NCBI RefSeq assembly: GCF_009695655.1
Contig: NZ_VUNM01000024.1
Span: forward strand, 1-41,440
DNA length: 41,440 nucleotides
Direction of reading: 5' to 3'
DNA from: Sharpea porci
GTDB lineage: Bacteria > Bacillota_I > Bacilli_A > Erysipelotrichales > Coprobacillaceae
Each line of letters begins with the position of its first letter. The first letter of the stretch is position 1. Under the pieces are notes generated by a model. That model was not told the origin of the DNA. It did no database searches and saw nothing but the letters and a program-made list of their open reading frames with translations. A program made the translations under genes and the position numbers. Shown one piece after another: positions 7,680-16,731 of this stretch.

Positions 7680-8859
7680 TGTCATTATCCTTAATAATCT
7701 GCATTGAACGATCAAGAATTCCATTCATATAGGCAATAGCCATACCATAATTGGTGATTGGCACACCTTGTTTAACAGCTTCTTCCATGCGATGAACTAC
7801 TTCTCTTTCGTTCAACATACAGCCACCACAATGAATAATCATTTTATAGGCAGATAAGTCACTTGGGAAGCTAAAGCCTGAACTTGTTTCAATAATGAGA
7901 TCTTTTCCTGTGTAGTTTTTAAGCCAGTTCGGGATTTTCACCGTTCCTATATCCTTGCATGTACGATGATGTGTACAGCCTTCACTAATCAAGACATGGT
8001 CTCCATCCTGAAGCTGATCGATGGACTTAATGCCATGATATGTGACATGAAGAGCCCCTTTATAGCGGGCCATGAGAATGGAAAATGATGTCAATGGGAT
8101 ATCATCTGGGACAACTTTAGATACATAGGCAAAGGCTTGTGAATCTGTAATGACAAGAGCTGGCTTTTCAATTTTCTTTAATGTCTTTTCTAGCTCACTC
8201 TCCCGACAAACAACAGGAATATCACCATCATCAAGTAAATCACGAATAACTTGTTGTTGTGGGAGAATTAAGCGTCCTTTAGGTGCTGAAGCATCAATTG
8301 GAATCACCAATACGACTATTGAACCGGATGGTACTAAGTCATGAGCTAGTGCTCGTTGATCTTTTTCTGGTTTGAGTGAAGCAATTTTATCTTTGAGTTC
8401 CTTGATATGTTCTTTTGTCTTTGAAGAGACATAAATCGTATCCTTTGTTTCTTTGTCAAAATGACTGAGATCGCATTTATTATAGACAACAAGATAAGGA
8501 ATATGGAGACTCTTAATGAGCTCTAAGACCTCCTCATCAACTTCATCCATGCCTTCTTGTCGATCGATCACTAATAAAGCGATATCCGTCTTATGCAGCA
8601 TCTTCTTGGCTTTTTCTACACGTTTTTCACCAAGTTCACCCGTATCATCAAGACCAGCTGTGTCAATAAAGACAACAGGTCCTAAAGGCAAGAGCTCCAT
8701 AGCTTTCATAACAGGATCGGTTGTTGTGCCTTTCATATTGGAGACAATGGCTAAGTCCTGGTTCGTAATGGCATTAATTAGGGATGACTTCCCGGCATTA
8801 CGCTTACCAAAAAGACCAATATGAATACGTTCACTTGAAGGTGTACTATTTAAACTCAT
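7672..8859 (-). CDS. hydF: [FeFe] hydrogenase maturation GTPase/scaffold HydF
   Basis: HydF is the cytoplasmic GTPase and scaffold on which the diiron subcluster is carried before transfer to apo-HydA. Residues 10-170 are an Era/TrmE-like GTPase: GKRNAGKSS (18-26), GTTTDPV, DTAGLDD, NKCD. A dimerisation region follows, then the C-terminal cluster domain with CTHHRTC (295-301) and HCGGC (343-347), the family's [4Fe-4S] ligand pattern. At 395 residues it has normal length. GGGGGG lies seven bases before the ATG. It overlaps the upstream nifK-like 2 gene by 14 bp and hydE by 8 bp. The tight coupling to nitrogenase-like and hyp genes, rather than to hydG, is the notable point. Confidence 0.95.
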   Translation of the reverse strand: MSLNSTPSSERIHIGLFGKRNAGKSSLINAITNQDLAIVSNMKGTTTDPVMKAMELLPLGPVVFIDTAGLDDTGELGEKRVEKAKKMLHKTDIALLVIDRQEGMDEVDEEVLELIKSLHIPYLVVYNKCDLSHFDKETKDTIYVSSKTKEHIKELKDKIASLKPEKDQRALAHDLVPSGSIVVLVIPIDASAPKGRLILPQQQVIRDLLDDGDIPVVCRESELEKTLKKIEKPALVITDSQAFAYVSKVVPDDIPLTSFSILMARYKGALHVTYHGIKSIDQLQDGDHVLISEGCTHHRTCKDIGTVKIPNWLKNYTGKDLIIETSSGFSFPSDLSAYKMIIHCGGCMLNEREVVHRMEEAVKQGVPITNYGMAIAYMNGILDRSMQIIKDNDNE

Positions 8860-9955
8860 CTAAAATCCCCCCTTTTAAGATATTGGGCATGTTTTTAAGA
8901 TAAAGACGTCCACTAAAAGCCAAATGTGGTAGTGCTCTAACAGGTGTTGAAGTAAGAGCTTGATACATTGGATCACCAATAATTGTTTGTGCCTTTCTTA
9001 GTGCCTGTTCGATTTCTTCTTCATCTTTACTCGCAAGATCCCTTGTTCTTATTATACGCTTAGATTCTTCTAAAGGGGTAATCATTTTATACGATGTGTA
9101 TAGAGCATTGCCTAAAGAATGACCAATAATGGCATCACCAATAATGATATGTTCATCACTCACTTCTTTATTAAGAAGAGGATTTTGTGACTTTCCTGTT
9201 GTCATTGCTTCTTCGATAGCTTTAAAGAGTACATTCTTAAAATCACCTATCGGACTCCCTAAGACATAGGGAATATGATATGTTCTTTCAAAGTATTGAG
9301 CTAAGCGCAATCCTGATGAAGATACAACAACATTGACATGGGCTGATGCAGCTCTTTGAAGTTCTTTTAAGCTTGTATCCCTTGCCCAGATAGAGAGCAC
9401 TTCATAATCATGAAAGATGTCTTTAAGAAGAGTTGTTGTCTCACGAGGGGTATAGTCCAAAGGGGTAACACCTAGAATATTGATAGCTTTCTTTGTAGGA
9501 GCATAGTTTTCAAAAGGCAAGCGTGAAGCAAGTGCTTTAAAGGCTAAGGCAATACCATGGGTATAATCATGCATGGCATTAGTGGGAATATAGAAAGCTG
9601 GTATATCAAGAATCTCTTCAAGCTTCTTGCAGATGGCACTAAAGTCTGTCGCATTGAGATAGGGAATGGGTGAGTTAGCTAAGGCAATAAAGTTTGGATG
9701 CTGATCTAAGGCAACCTGGACAATATCATCAATAAATTTAGCATCATTGCCCATAATGGCATCGGATTCCTTTAAGCCAGATATATATATACGTGATGCA
9801 TTCTGATACCAGCGCACTTCATCATGGGTATTGTAGGTCGAATTACATCCACTTGGATCATGAATGACAATAAGCCCTCCTAACTCATAAAGGGCAGAAG
9901 CAACACCGGATATATCCCCTGTATAAACAGGCAAACGGTTATAGACACATCTCAT
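8846..9955 (-). CDS. Nitrogenase component 1-like protein, NifK-like subunit 2
   Basis: About 369 residues of the nitrogenase/BchNB/CfbD oxidoreductase superfamily. It is a clear paralogue of the product of 15772-16731: both share S-x-LYELGGL, a Gly-Cys (C37), DE-x-RW, GL-x(3)-DAI-x-G-x-D, NFIAL or its equivalent, TD-x(3)-IC, PT near residue 140 and ILGVTPLD. Only one cysteine (C37 in HDPSGC) occupies a nitrogenase-type cluster position; the place where NifK has its third cysteine reads ANSPIPYLNATD. It is probably the partner of the preceding nifD-like 2 product and may act as a scaffold (NifN-like) rather than a reductase. I start at the ATG overlapping the upstream stop (ATGA, 9952-9955); a GTG three codons upstream is the alternative. 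It directly precedes hydF with a 14-bp overlap. Confidence 0.82.
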   Translation of the reverse strand: MRCVYNRLPVYTGDISGVASALYELGGLIVIHDPSGCNSTYNTHDEVRWYQNASRIYISGLKESDAIMGNDAKFIDDIVQVALDQHPNFIALANSPIPYLNATDFSAICKKLEEILDIPAFYIPTNAMHDYTHGIALAFKALASRLPFENYAPTKKAINILGVTPLDYTPRETTTLLKDIFHDYEVLSIWARDTSLKELQRAASAHVNVVVSSSGLRLAQYFERTYHIPYVLGSPIGDFKNVLFKAIEEAMTTGKSQNPLLNKEVSDEHIIIGDAIIGHSLGNALYTSYKMITPLEESKRIIRTRDLASKDEEEIEQALRKAQTIIGDPMYQALTSTPVRALPHLAFSGRLYLKNMPNILKGGILDEFK

Positions 9956-11238
9956 AATAAACACTCACATCCTAATCCTTTTTGTGGCACAATGAGGGCA
10001 GGATCTTTTGTAGTATAATACGCTTCTTCAATGGCCTTAAGCATACTTAATAAGCCACGATAGCCAAAGAATCCTCCTCCTTCAATGATATTCACAAAAT
10101 GTTTCGTATTCTCAAAATAGGCAGCTTTAGGACCAATAGCTAAACTCTCCCCCTCACCCATTTCAAAACGCATATTCGCATGAATAGTAGGAATGAGCTC
10201 TAAGTCTGGAAACTGTTTTTGAAGAAAGAGAAAGTCTTCTTTTTCTTCAGGAAAGATGGTATCAAGATAGACACATTTCACATGAAAGCCATGTTCTAAA
10301 AGAACACGGGCAAGATTAAGTGGCCGCGGTGTTGCCACAAAGTCAATCGCAATCACTTTCTCTCCAATGACTTGCTTTAAATGGCTGAAGGCTTCTTCAC
10401 ATGCCTCTCTTCTTTTGTGATGATCAACATGTGAAATATTGAGCTCATCACAAAAACAATCAATTTCATCTTGAATCGACTCATAATCAAAACAAGGAGA
10501 GAGATAGAGATAATGGGCGTTCAATCTTTTTGATAAGGCTTGAATACCATAATCACCAGCTGGATTTGTACAAATATGCATTTTCGCATGACCTAAATTC
10601 AAGAAATCCTGATAGTTCATATCTTGAAGCTGATGTACTTTCATTTGATGATCTGTAGCTATTGCGACAAGATCACTTGTTTCATAAGTATGGGTTACTT
10701 CCAAGCCAAGTAACGCGATTGAATCATCCTGTGCTAAAGGCTGAATACTGTCATACATGACTTTACGTAGTCTTTGATCAGGGGCAAGACCTTCTTTTTG
10801 GGAGAGTGGATCCATATAGGCCTCGACAAAGACAACTGTTGGAAAAGTAGCTCTGAGTTTCTTATAGACATAATTTAAGTCAACCGAAAGAAATTTATGA
10901 AGGCAGACTGGAAAGATGATGGCGACTGGTGGTAAGTGTTGGCGTTTGTTTAAGGCATAGGTGATGGTTTCAATCATCTGATCTTCTAAATGTCCATCAA
11001 AAATATCACGTTCTTCGATCGTAATGCCAATAAAACGATCCATCGCATTCATTTCCGCAGCAGTCATCACAACCCCACGCAAACAATTATCAGCACAGAT
11101 ATAGATCTGTATGCTTTCAGGCACCTGCATACCAATATGAACAATATTCCATGTTTCATGAACAGGCGGATTAAATTCTAAACCAATGGTAAAGGGATTA
11201 GGATATTGTGCCTGAGAAATAGGCAAGGACATTTTCAT
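9952..11238 (-). CDS. Nitrogenase component 1-like protein, NifD-like subunit 2
   Basis: About 428 residues. It is paralogous to the product of 16728-17993: VPESIQIYICADNC aligns with [28 protein letters not shown] aligns with [14 protein letters not shown], and AIGPKAAYFENTKHFVNI...FFGYRG aligns with [18 protein letters not shown]...PYGYQG. It therefore has fewer cluster-type cysteines (about C48, C52, C112) than its paralogue, and the CxxC of the CITC motif is reduced to one Cys. It also has a long unique middle part and a C-terminal GLGCECLL. By analogy with NifE versus NifD it could be a scaffold. I start at the ATG 11236-11238, five bases after AGGGAGAG, rather than at an ATG six codons upstream. 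It follows hypE by 11 bp. The cofactor and substrate are unknown. Confidence 0.8.
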   Translation of the reverse strand: MKMSLPISQAQYPNPFTIGLEFNPPVHETWNIVHIGMQVPESIQIYICADNCLRGVVMTAAEMNAMDRFIGITIEERDIFDGHLEDQMIETITYALNKRQHLPPVAIIFPVCLHKFLSVDLNYVYKKLRATFPTVVFVEAYMDPLSQKEGLAPDQRLRKVMYDSIQPLAQDDSIALLGLEVTHTYETSDLVAIATDHQMKVHQLQDMNYQDFLNLGHAKMHICTNPAGDYGIQALSKRLNAHYLYLSPCFDYESIQDEIDCFCDELNISHVDHHKRREACEEAFSHLKQVIGEKVIAIDFVATPRPLNLARVLLEHGFHVKCVYLDTIFPEEKEDFLFLQKQFPDLELIPTIHANMRFEMGEGESLAIGPKAAYFENTKHFVNIIEGGGFFGYRGLLSMLKAIEEAYYTTKDPALIVPQKGLGCECLL

Positions 11239-11249
11239 ACAATCTCTCC

Positions 11250-12251
11250 CTAACATATTCTAGGCAAGAGTTCGTTGCCCGGTGGAGGCAAGAGTGTCTC
11301 ACTGCCGATTTCTGTAGTGATCGTGACATGACCCGGATGTTCATCAGTGACATAGCCAATCAGTGCAGCCTTTTCTGTATGCTTGCATTGATGGAGAATT
11401 GCCAATGTCTGATCAGCTTTGTCGCCAGGAACGACAATCACCATGCGTCCTTCACAAGCTAAATAGAGAGGATCAAGGCCAAGCATACCTGTGACACCTC
11501 TGACTTCTTTGGCAACAGGAATATTCTTGTTTTCAAGCTTGATTCCAACATTGGCTTCTCTAGCGATTTCATAAAGCACTGTGCCAACACCACCTCTTGT
11601 GGCATCACGAATGACATGGACATCTTTGACTTTTTCTGTCAAGGCATCAACGGCATTCCATAAAGGTGCGCAATCACTGCTCACATTGGCCTCAATACCA
11701 TAATCATCACGCTCTAAAAGTATGCATGTGCCATGTCTGCCAATATCACCAGTGACAATAATCGCATCACCAGCCTTCGCATAAGCGCCTGATGTCTTAA
11801 TGCCTTCCTTAATAGCCCCAACACCGGTTGTTGTAATAAAGACCTGGTCAACCTGGCCTTTTCCTGCTACCTTTGTATCTCCTGCTACAATCTTGACACC
11901 AACTTCTTTCGCACACTTTTCCATTGAAGCCACAATCTCTTCAAGTTTGTTCATATCAAAGCCCTCTTCAATCACAAAGGCACATGTCATATAGAGTGGC
12001 TTAGCGCCCATGCAGGCTAAGTCATTGACTGTACCACAGATGGAAAGCTTGCCAATATTTCCCCCATTAAAGAATGGTGGAGAAACAATAAATCCATCCG
12101 TACTCATTGCCAATGTTGTTTGTGGATTGGGCAATACGGATGCATCATCCGCTGTAAAATATTCATTATTGAGATGATGCTTAAAAACCTTATCAATAAG
12201 TTCAGCTGTCGCCTGACCTCCTGAACCATGTGCTAATGTTACTTTTTCCAT
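11250..12251 (-). CDS. hypE: Hydrogenase maturation protein HypE (carbamoyl dehydratase)
   Basis: HypE receives a carbamoyl group from HypF on its C-terminal cysteine and dehydrates it with ATP to a thiocyanate, the source of the CN ligands. The 333-residue protein shows the PurM/SelD-like fold motifs (LAHGSGGQAT, FTADDASVLP, AMSTDGFIVSPPFF, GTVNDLACMGAKPLYM, VAGDTKVAGKG, RDATRGGVGTVL) and ends in the essential PRIC tail, so it should be active. The true start is the ATG 12249-12251, nine bases after GGAGG, overlapping hypD by 13 bp; the longer frame has no such site. Its presence without HypA, HypB or any [NiFe] hydrogenase gene here suggests that the cyanide is used for an iron-only cofactor. 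Confidence 0.96.
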   Translation of the reverse strand: MEKVTLAHGSGGQATAELIDKVFKHHLNNEYFTADDASVLPNPQTTLAMSTDGFIVSPPFFNGGNIGKLSICGTVNDLACMGAKPLYMTCAFVIEEGFDMNKLEEIVASMEKCAKEVGVKIVAGDTKVAGKGQVDQVFITTTGVGAIKEGIKTSGAYAKAGDAIIVTGDIGRHGTCILLERDDYGIEANVSSDCAPLWNAVDALTEKVKDVHVIRDATRGGVGTVLYEIAREANVGIKLENKNIPVAKEVRGVTGMLGLDPLYLACEGRMVIVVPGDKADQTLAILHQCKHTEKAALIGYVTDEHPGHVTITTEIGSETLLPPPGNELLPRIC

Positions 12252-13288
12252 TCCTTTAATCCTCCATAGAGATAATATGCCGAACAAGTGCCTTCGCTAG
12301 AAACCATGCAAGCACCGATCGGATGATCCGGTGTACAGCCCTTACCAAAGACTGGACAATCATATGGCTTACATGCCCCACGTAGTACCTCACCACAACG
12401 ACAGGCTGGATTGTCCTTTCCTTTAATGACAGGTAGATCATAAACTTTACGTGCATCGTAAGCTTTGTAGGCTTCTTTAAGCTGTAAGCCGGAATGGGCA
12501 ATCTTGCCAATCCCACGCCATGAAGCATCACATGGTTCCATATAAGTTTTAATAATATCTTGAGCTTTTTTTGAGCCTTCGCTTTTGACAACACGAGGAT
12601 AGGCATTCACAAAGAACGGTTTTCCCTGCTGGACTTTTTTGACAATGATGGCAATCGCTGTAAGTAATTCACTAGCTGTAAAGCCTGCCACGACACCGCT
12701 CACACCATCCTTGTCTCTAAGCTCTTCACAGATCTTTGTGCCAATAATCGCATGAACATGACCAGGATAGAGAAAGGCATCACAGGAATCTTTCATTGCT
12801 TCATAAGCCATCGGCATCGTCTTATTGGCTGTCAATAATGAGAAATTGGTGAGATTTTTTGCTTCCTTGATAGTTAGCACATCACTTGGAGTTGTTGTTT
12901 CAAAGCCAATGGATAAGAAAACAACCTGTTCATCCTGATGCTTTTTCGCATATTCAACCCCGTCAAGAGGTGAGTAGACAACCTTGACCTTAGCGCCTCT
13001 AGCTCGAGCCTGAGCTAATGAAAGTTTTGTCCCTGGTACACGTACTAAATCACCAAATGTCGTAATCGTACAGCCCTTCTCAAGTGCCAACATCACCGCT
13101 TCATCAATAAAATCAATGGGTGTCACACAAACAGGACAGCCTGGACCAGAAATAAGATCAATGGTATCAGGAAGAATGTTGCGAATACCAAGCTTAAAGA
13201 TTTCATGTGTATGTGTCCCACATACTTCCATAATACGTATTTGAGATCCCTGATAGCTTTGAATAATCTCTAATGCTTCCTTATTCAC
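12239..13288 (-). CDS. hypD: Hydrogenase maturation protein HypD
   Basis: HypD, with HypC, holds the iron atom on which the Fe(CN)2CO group is assembled. The 349-residue protein contains the family's key motifs in order: MEVCGTHTH (C23), GPGCPVC (C51, C54), GFETTTP, YPGHVHAIIG, GVVAGFT and the C-terminal [4Fe-4S] region CRCGEVLRG...C...C...GACMVSSEGTCSAYY. All catalytic and cluster cysteines appear intact. It overlaps hypC by 8 bp and hypE by 13 bp, so the three are made together. Nothing suggests decay. Confidence 0.97.
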   Translation of the reverse strand: MNKEALEIIQSYQGSQIRIMEVCGTHTHEIFKLGIRNILPDTIDLISGPGCPVCVTPIDFIDEAVMLALEKGCTITTFGDLVRVPGTKLSLAQARARGAKVKVVYSPLDGVEYAKKHQDEQVVFLSIGFETTTPSDVLTIKEAKNLTNFSLLTANKTMPMAYEAMKDSCDAFLYPGHVHAIIGTKICEELRDKDGVSGVVAGFTASELLTAIAIIVKKVQQGKPFFVNAYPRVVKSEGSKKAQDIIKTYMEPCDASWRGIGKIAHSGLQLKEAYKAYDARKVYDLPVIKGKDNPACRCGEVLRGACKPYDCPVFGKGCTPDHPIGACMVSSEGTCSAYYLYGGLKEWKK

Positions 13289-13496
13289 CTAACAGTTCCT
13301 CCATTAAATTCTTTGATTCATTTTCGTCATCATCAGTAATCTTGGCAATCGCTGCTCCTGCATGCACCATGACATAATCACCTGGCTTTAAATCATCCAA
13401 AAGTTCGGCTGAAACAGAACGTTTTGCCCCTGTTGCATCAACAATCGCAACATCACCTTTCATCTGAATAACTTTTGCGCTAATACCTACACACAT
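13281..13496 (-). CDS. hypC: Hydrogenase maturation chaperone HypC/HybG
   Basis: This 71-residue small chaperone forms the Fe(CN)2CO-carrying complex with HypD. The N-terminal Cys2 (MCVGISAKVI) needed for iron binding is present, as is the OB-fold sequence GDYVMVHAGAAIAKI; the acidic tail (DDDENESKNLMEELLGE) is normal. In known systems HypC then docks on the [NiFe] large subunit. None is in this window, so what it delivers iron to is the open question; a nitrogenase-like protein or HydF are candidates by proximity. It lies 5 bp after hypF and overlaps hypD. Confidence 0.95.
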   Translation of the reverse strand: MCVGISAKVIQMKGDVAIVDATGAKRSVSAELLDDLKPGDYVMVHAGAAIAKITDDDENESKNLMEELLGE

Positions 13497-13501
13497 ATTG
13501 A

Positions 13502-15775
13502 TTACCTCTTTTCTTTTTCAAAAAGACGACTCGCATAGAGAGCCTGTCCCACACATAGACCACCATCATTAGGTGGAATCAAGTGATGTCTGATCACTTG
13601 GAGATTTTTTTCTTTTAAGCCTTTTTCACATAGCTCTAGTAATAATGTATTTTGGAAAACACCGCCACTTAAAGCTACTGTCTCAATTCCAGTTTCTTGA
13701 TGTACTCTACTCACACTCTCAACAATCATATGGGCAAGTTCTTGATGAAAATAATAAGCAAGATCAGCGACATTTTCATGACGCAGTCTTCTTTCCACAA
13801 TATCTTTGACAAGCTGATTAGTTGGAAGGATGTTTGATTGTGAAGATGTCCAGTTCTTTGTCTTGATGACATGCTGAGCTTTAGCAGCTTCATATTGTAA
13901 TCGTGTCGCTGCTTCACCTTCAAAAGAAGATGTGAGTGTTAAGTTCAAAATAGCACTAACCCCATCAAATAAACGACCAGCACTTGTCGATTTGATGGCA
14001 TTTAATTGTTTATCATGCATGACTTTTAAGACATGGGCATTTTGTTTGTCACAAAGGGCTAACTGGGCAATCACATCTTCGCCATCCTCAAAGAGATCAT
14101 AGATCATTGAAGCGGCAATACGCCATCCTTCCTTAGCAGACAAGTCACCACCAATCTGCAAGAAAGGCGCAATACTTGCCTCACGCTTAAACCCGTCCAA
14201 GTCACAGACAAGAATCTCTCCACCCCATATCGAACCATCTAGCCCATAACCTGTTCCATCAAAGGACACACCAATAACTTGATCATGCCAGTCATTTTCC
14301 GCCATGCAGGAAAGAATATGAGCATAATGATGTTGAATGCCCACACTTCTGATACCCATCTCTTTAGCAACCATGGTCGCATTATAGCGGGGATGAAGGT
14401 CATGACAGACAATTTGTGGCTCCACTTCTAAAAGCGAAGACATCAGCTTCAATGATTCCTTGAGTGCTTCAACACTACGAATATCCCCTAAATCACCAAT
14501 ATAGGCTGAAGGATAGAATAAGTTATCACGACCAATACAGAATGTATTCTTCAACTCCCCACCAATCCCAATCACATGTCCCTGATAGGGATGTGTTGTC
14601 ATAATCGGTAAAGGGGCATATCCCCTTGAACGCCTGATCATATAAGGCTCGCCTTGATAGAAATCCACAACACTATCATCACAACGTACACGTATTTTAC
14701 GATTATGGGAGAGAATGGCATCACATAGCCCAACAAGTTCTTTACGGGCACCTTCTTCATCACGGGTAATGGGTGCTCCTGAATCGTTAGCACTTGTCAT
14801 CACTAAGACATCGGGCATCTTTATGCCATCATCATAATCAAAAAGCAACATCTGTAATGGCGCATAAGGTAACATGATGCCAATCTTAGGATTATCCGGC
14901 GCAACACTATTGGCAATATGGCCCGCTTTTTTAGGCAGGAGAATGATGGGCTTCTGATGTCCTGTCAGTAAATCTCTCACTATTTCATTTTCCACCATGC
15001 ATTCACGTTCTACGACAGCCATATCTTTAGCCATGACCGCGAAGGGCTTGAAAGGACGATGCTTGCGCTCACGCAATCTTCTGACAGCTTCTTCATTTGT
15101 CGCATCAACCGCAAGATGATAACCACCAATACCTTTCACAGCCACAATCTTGCCATCATGTAACAATTGTCGTACACGACTGATGGCTTCATGGCCCTTG
15201 ATATCTTCATCTAGTAAATAGACTTCAGGCCCGCAATCATTGCAGCAGACTGGCTGGGCATCATAACGTCGGCTTACAGGATCATGATATTCCTTTTCAC
15301 AAGCTGGACACATTGGAAATTCTTTCATGCTGGTACGTTCTCGATCATAGGGCAAGCCTTCAAGAATCGTTAAACGAGGACCGCATGATGTACAGTTAAT
15401 GAAGGGATGAAGATAACGACGATTACTTGGATCATAGAGTTCCTTTCGGCAAGTTTCACATGTGGCAATATCGGGAGAGATGAAGATTTCTCCCTTGGTC
15501 TTTTCACTTTGGATAATTTGAAAGTCTTCGAAGATTGGGGCAATGACTTTCTGACTTGTGATTTTGAGAATTGTTGAACGCTGGGGAGGCTTTTTTTCTA
15601 GAAGTTCCTTGAAATGAGCAACCTGTTCTTCACTCCCCTGAGCATAGATTTCAACATAGGGGCCTTTATTCGATACTGTGCCTTTGATTTGACACGTTGA
15701 AGCATGTCTGGCAACAGTTGGACGAAAGCCAACACCCTGAACAATGCCAAAGACTCGTAAACATTCTGTTGTCAT
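13502..15775 (-). CDS. hypF: Carbamoyltransferase HypF
   Basis: HypF uses carbamoyl phosphate and ATP to carbamoylate HypE, the first step of cyanide-ligand synthesis. All four modules are visible in 757 residues: an acylphosphatase domain (VFGIVQGVGFRPTVARHA, 1-90), two zinc-finger pairs (CETCRKEL...CTSCGPRL and CPACEKEY...CCNDCGPEV, ~105-185), a YrdC-like nucleotide domain (KGIGGYHLAVDATNEEAV, ~200-390) and a Kae1-like carbamoyltransferase domain (QHHYAHILSCMAEN, GVSFDGTGYG, LSGGVFQN). The length is normal. It shares an ATGA overlap with the upstream nifK-like 1 gene, tying hyp and nif-like translation together. Confidence 0.97.
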   Translation of the reverse strand: MTTECLRVFGIVQGVGFRPTVARHASTCQIKGTVSNKGPYVEIYAQGSEEQVAHFKELLEKKPPQRSTILKITSQKVIAPIFEDFQIIQSEKTKGEIFISPDIATCETCRKELYDPSNRRYLHPFINCTSCGPRLTILEGLPYDRERTSMKEFPMCPACEKEYHDPVSRRYDAQPVCCNDCGPEVYLLDEDIKGHEAISRVRQLLHDGKIVAVKGIGGYHLAVDATNEEAVRRLRERKHRPFKPFAVMAKDMAVVERECMVENEIVRDLLTGHQKPIILLPKKAGHIANSVAPDNPKIGIMLPYAPLQMLLFDYDDGIKMPDVLVMTSANDSGAPITRDEEGARKELVGLCDAILSHNRKIRVRCDDSVVDFYQGEPYMIRRSRGYAPLPIMTTHPYQGHVIGIGGELKNTFCIGRDNLFYPSAYIGDLGDIRSVEALKESLKLMSSLLEVEPQIVCHDLHPRYNATMVAKEMGIRSVGIQHHYAHILSCMAENDWHDQVIGVSFDGTGYGLDGSIWGGEILVCDLDGFKREASIAPFLQIGGDLSAKEGWRIAASMIYDLFEDGEDVIAQLALCDKQNAHVLKVMHDKQLNAIKSTSAGRLFDGVSAILNLTLTSSFEGEAATRLQYEAAKAQHVIKTKNWTSSQSNILPTNQLVKDIVERRLRHENVADLAYYFHQELAHMIVESVSRVHQETGIETVALSGGVFQNTLLLELCEKGLKEKNLQVIRHHLIPPNDGGLCVGQALYASRLFEKEKR

Positions 15776-16731
15776 GAAAAATCACGCCTTCCTGATACCG
15801 CAAAATGAGTCATTTCAAGATATTGCCCGTGGTAGTCTTGAAGCATGTCCTTGAAAACAGGATCACCAATAATCAAATCATAATCATTCTTTTTTACAAG
15901 TTCAATCAAATCGTCTTCCTCAATAAGATGGACATCACCCTTTTCTCTTAAGGTTGGCTTCATCATAAAGAATGAAGCAATATCAAAAGGAATAGAGAGC
16001 TGTTGTCTTAGTGTATGACCAATAACCTGCTGGCCAATAAAAAGAATATGATGTGCATCATGAATATCAATAGACAATCCAGGAATACCAACTTCATAAT
16101 CAATATGATAACGACGCTGTAGTCGTTTGGCGACTTTCAAGGCAGCTGGTGTTGCTACATAAAGCTTTTTTAATGAACCAACAGTATCAAAATCTTCAAA
16201 CTGATTGAAGGTAGGCATAGAGAATGTTTGTGAAAAATCTAAAGGAGTAACTCCAAGAATTGCTTCTGTCTGCTTTGTCGGTTTATTATTCGCAAATTTA
16301 TCGAATAAAGCCAAGTAAGCCATCTCCATGCCTTCATCATATAAGCCTACGCCCGTTGTCGGAACATAGATGACAGGTTTATGTATTTTCTTCTCAAGAA
16401 TATGACAAATTCCCTGATAGTCGGTTGCGATGACCGCAGGTACCGGTGTTCCCACTAAGGCAATAAAGTTAGCCGAAAATTCATCACTTATATCAACAAT
16501 CTTCTCAATCAAAGCATCATCCCTGCCAAGAATCGCATCCATATCACGTAGTCCTGCCGAGAAGATGGCTGAACGTTGATCGAACCAACGTGGCTCATCA
16601 AACCCGCAGACATTACCTGTACAGCCACCAGCATCAATAATAATCGTCAGACCACCAAGCTCATAAAGCACACTGACAGCACCTGATTGGTCGGGGGCAA
16701 AGGGAGTCAAATATTTTCTAAGTCCTTTCAT
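15772..16731 (-). CDS. Nitrogenase component 1-like protein, NifK-like subunit 1
   Basis: About 319 residues of the nitrogenase component 1 / protochlorophyllide reductase superfamily, shorter than NifK (~500). The N-terminus PFAPDQSGAVSVLYELGG is a superfamily signature. The cluster-type cysteine is C37 in DAGGC, with C42 close by (TGNVCGFDEPRW). The site of the third NifK cysteine reads GTPVPAVIATD, so it has no Cys there. It is paralogous to 8846-9955. By gene order its partners are the nifD-like 1 and nifH-like products, making a three-part reductase like BchLNB or CfbCD. I start at the ATG 16729-16731, six bases after TTGGAGG and overlapping the previous stop (ATGA); the longer frame lacks a ribosome site. 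The substrate is unknown. Confidence 0.85.
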   Translation of the reverse strand: MKGLRKYLTPFAPDQSGAVSVLYELGGLTIIIDAGGCTGNVCGFDEPRWFDQRSAIFSAGLRDMDAILGRDDALIEKIVDISDEFSANFIALVGTPVPAVIATDYQGICHILEKKIHKPVIYVPTTGVGLYDEGMEMAYLALFDKFANNKPTKQTEAILGVTPLDFSQTFSMPTFNQFEDFDTVGSLKKLYVATPAALKVAKRLQRRYHIDYEVGIPGLSIDIHDAHHILFIGQQVIGHTLRQQLSIPFDIASFFMMKPTLREKGDVHLIEEDDLIELVKKNDYDLIIGDPVFKDMLQDYHGQYLEMTHFAVSGRRDFS

